Of a stretch of 64,000 nt of DNA, positions 62,349 to 64,000 are shown piece by piece (position 1 is the stretch's first letter; each line of letters starts with the position of its first letter). This DNA comes from Fasciola hepatica (lineage: Eukaryota; Platyhelminthes; Trematoda; Plagiorchiida; Fasciolidae), in NCBI GenBank assembly GCA_948099385.1, contig CANUEZ040000163.1, positions 8,439,001-8,503,000 of the forward strand, read 5' to 3'. The position numbers and the translations under genes are program-made. The notes under the pieces were generated by a model. That model was not told where the DNA came from and did not search any database. It saw only the letters and a list, made by a program, of their open reading frames with translations.

Positions 62349-62796
62349 CCTTTCGAGCATTTTAATCCGTCTGACTAGAACATAAATAATGTTTTGTATT
62401 ACCTAGCAGGAAAATCATTTAATATAAGCCTTGTTTTTTATGTTGTGTTCTTTCTTTCATAAGTACGTGACTGTGGTATATGCACGATGATTAGAGGTAT
62501 GTTTTTTGTTGCCCAATGACAGTAGCATTTCGTTTGATCAATAAGCTAATTCAGTTAACTTCATTGGGAAAGACTGATTATGCTTAGTCGTTGTAACATG
62601 ACATTTTCCCATTCTCCTTCGTCTTGTTTAGACGAAATCACTGCTGATTTGTCGCTCTCATTCTAAGTTGTGTCTGTGGCATCGCGATGTGTATTATATA
62701 GACTGATGTATGTACCCGCTGAGATACAGTGAAGTGTACCCAGGTTTAGATTGTGCAACGCATTTATCAAGCGACAAAATAGACAACGGGGTGTGG

Positions 62797-62860
62797 CGTT
62801 GGTTGACTGGTTAAAGAGTTAAACTTATCAACCAGTGGATGACCGCATTATCAGCCAAAC
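62797..62860 (+). repeat. Weak 4-base-period tract
   Basis: Loose GGTT/AACC tetramer phasing (gttggttgactggttaaaga, then atcaaccagtgg). Weakest member of the tetramer tracts. Confidence 0.35.
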
Positions 62861-63734
62861 CGACCAATTAACGTTTGTGGAAACTAGTCAGGGACATTCA
62901 ACAATTCTTGTAAATACTCCATGAATTCCGTCAAGCCCTCCAACCAGAATAATTATAATTTAATCCCAAATTTCTTCCGACTTGTCTGTGAGGAGTGTAG
63001 ACTATACACTCCAGTGAATAGGCTATCCTCTTCCACATGGTTTGATTGACCTTTCCGGCACTGTACCATCGGCCTGACCCTGAATACCGTTTCTGACTGG
63101 TTGACATGTCGAACACATGTTGACACCCACCCGGAACCACACATAAACATGCACAAACCAGCCTTCTCTTGAGGGAAGAAAATAGCCAACGGTCATGACG
63201 TTATTCCTTCAGTTACTTATCACTTACCCTGTCTGATTATTTGCTTCCTCTGGTTAATGAACTAGCACCCTGGAGGTAATGAATGGATCGACTACATGCG
63301 GTCACATTCCTTCTGACTGTTGCCCGCCGGACATGGCCGTCTGCTGTCTCGTTACCTCCTCATATGTTATCGGACAACTGTCTGATTTTGATCGGGGATT
63401 GCAGTCCTTGGTTTGGATTACATTTTCGCGGAATTAATGCACTCTGTTCGACGCTAATGAACCGATGTGGGTTTGAAGCAGGGAGTTCTTTCTGGGACTA
63501 ACTGGGGACATCACAACATGACCATTCCGTCTCTTTTTTATTATAACTGGACGCATTCTGCATATAACTTCAGTTTCCTAATGATAGGAATAATATTTAT
63601 AATCGACTTTTCATAAAACATTTTTGATGATCTGACTTTAGAAGGAATCAGATCTGTAAAACGTGTAGGTAGATTATATTTGTGGACATCGTTGTTTGCC
63701 GATTTGAGCTGATAACCAATTTAACACATTTAAG

Positions 63735-63760
63735 GCCTCGTAGCTCAGCTGGTAGAACAC
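63735..63760 (+). mobile_element. tRNA-like 5' half (SINE head or tRNA fragment)
   Basis: gcctcg followed by tagctcagctggtagaac: an intact tRNA acceptor 5' strand and D-arm with a perfect A box (TAGCTCAGCTGG). The rest does not fold as a tRNA. The expected T-arm is represented only by cctgggttctg about 40 bases on, and there is no 3' acceptor strand complementary to gcctcg. Best explained as a tRNA-derived SINE or 5'-truncated copy; a diverged tRNA pseudogene is the alternative. Confidence 0.45.
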
Positions 63761-64000
63761 AAACGGGATATTAACGCTTGGAGGGGAGAGGGCATCCATT
63801 CCTGGGTTCTGTTGTGTACGCTAATCCCGGCAAAATACAGTACGTGGGAAATCCGTTTAGTCATACGCAAGTAAGCAAGCAAGAAATTAAGTGCAACGTC
63901 TTACGTAAACGTAACCAGTACGTGCCAAGTGGGGCCGCCCAGCAGACGAGCCATCAAACAAGTATGATTGAGTGCCGAAGTTTCATTGTTTGGGAATGAA

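Larger units (their letters stand above)
58210..64000. other. Upstream intron of the spectrin gene (partial)
   Basis: 5.8 kb above the CH2 exon. It holds a decayed Penelope-like element (58430-59270, minus), a 4-base-period tract (61681-61760), a weaker one (62797-62860), a TC microsatellite (62333-62348) and a tRNA-like 5' half (63735-63760). Searching by eye for the CH1 signature (for example LWCQ before the CH2 start) found nothing, so CH1 should lie beyond 64000. Confidence 0.65.

Noticed and set aside
1..64000. Bacterial-type features (operons, ribosome binding sites, CRISPR arrays, prophage)
   Set aside because: Spliced animal gene with long introns and eukaryotic retroelements; no spaced direct-repeat array or bacterial gene clusters were seen.

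Overview
This is intronic, repeat-rich DNA from an animal genome, and one protein-coding gene spans nearly all of it. Seven exons on the minus strand, between 58209 and 2877, splice into one open 1481-codon stretch of a beta-spectrin. It starts at the second calponin-homology (CH2) domain of the actin-binding region and runs into about the eighth spectrin repeat. The gene is open at both ends: the start codon and CH1 lie beyond position 64000, and the rest of the rod and the C-terminus lie before position 1. All seven exons have GT..AG boundaries and compatible phases (six junctions, five of phase 0).

The organism is most likely a digenean fluke (trematode flatworm). This is inferred from introns of 1 to 18 kb, a very divergent and insertion-rich beta-spectrin, decayed Penelope-like and CR1/RTE-type retroelements, tRNA-derived SINEs, degenerate 4-base-period tracts and a hammerhead ribozyme of the type known from such elements. 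Species cannot be named from the sequence alone.

Layout by coordinate. 1-2876: downstream intron (partial) with a dispersed repeat and a tRNA-like SINE head. 2877-3185: exon 7. 3186-8500: intron with microsatellites and a dispersed repeat. 8501-9470: exon 6. 9471-20638: intron with a possible endonuclease fragment of a non-LTR element, a 310-bp inverted-repeat pair 2 kb apart, a dispersed repeat and a SINE. 20639-21372: exon 5, with a long Ser/Thr/acid-rich insertion. 21373-31782: intron with a decayed non-LTR reverse transcriptase (minus) and a decayed Penelope-like element (plus). 31783-32655: exon 4. 32656-50366: a 17.7-kb intron with two SINEs, a well-formed hammerhead ribozyme at 36477-36531, and TA, GT and CAA tracts. 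50367-51212 and 52269-52430: exons 3 and 2. 52431-57660: intron with a weak hammerhead-like tail sequence. 57661-58209: exon 1 of this window (CH2). 58210-64000: upstream intron (partial) with a second Penelope-like remnant and a tRNA-like 5' half.

No rRNA, CRISPR array, complete tRNA or second convincing protein-coding gene was found. The points most worth following up are the hammerhead ribozyme, the disordered insertions in the spectrin rod, and the inverted-repeat pair.
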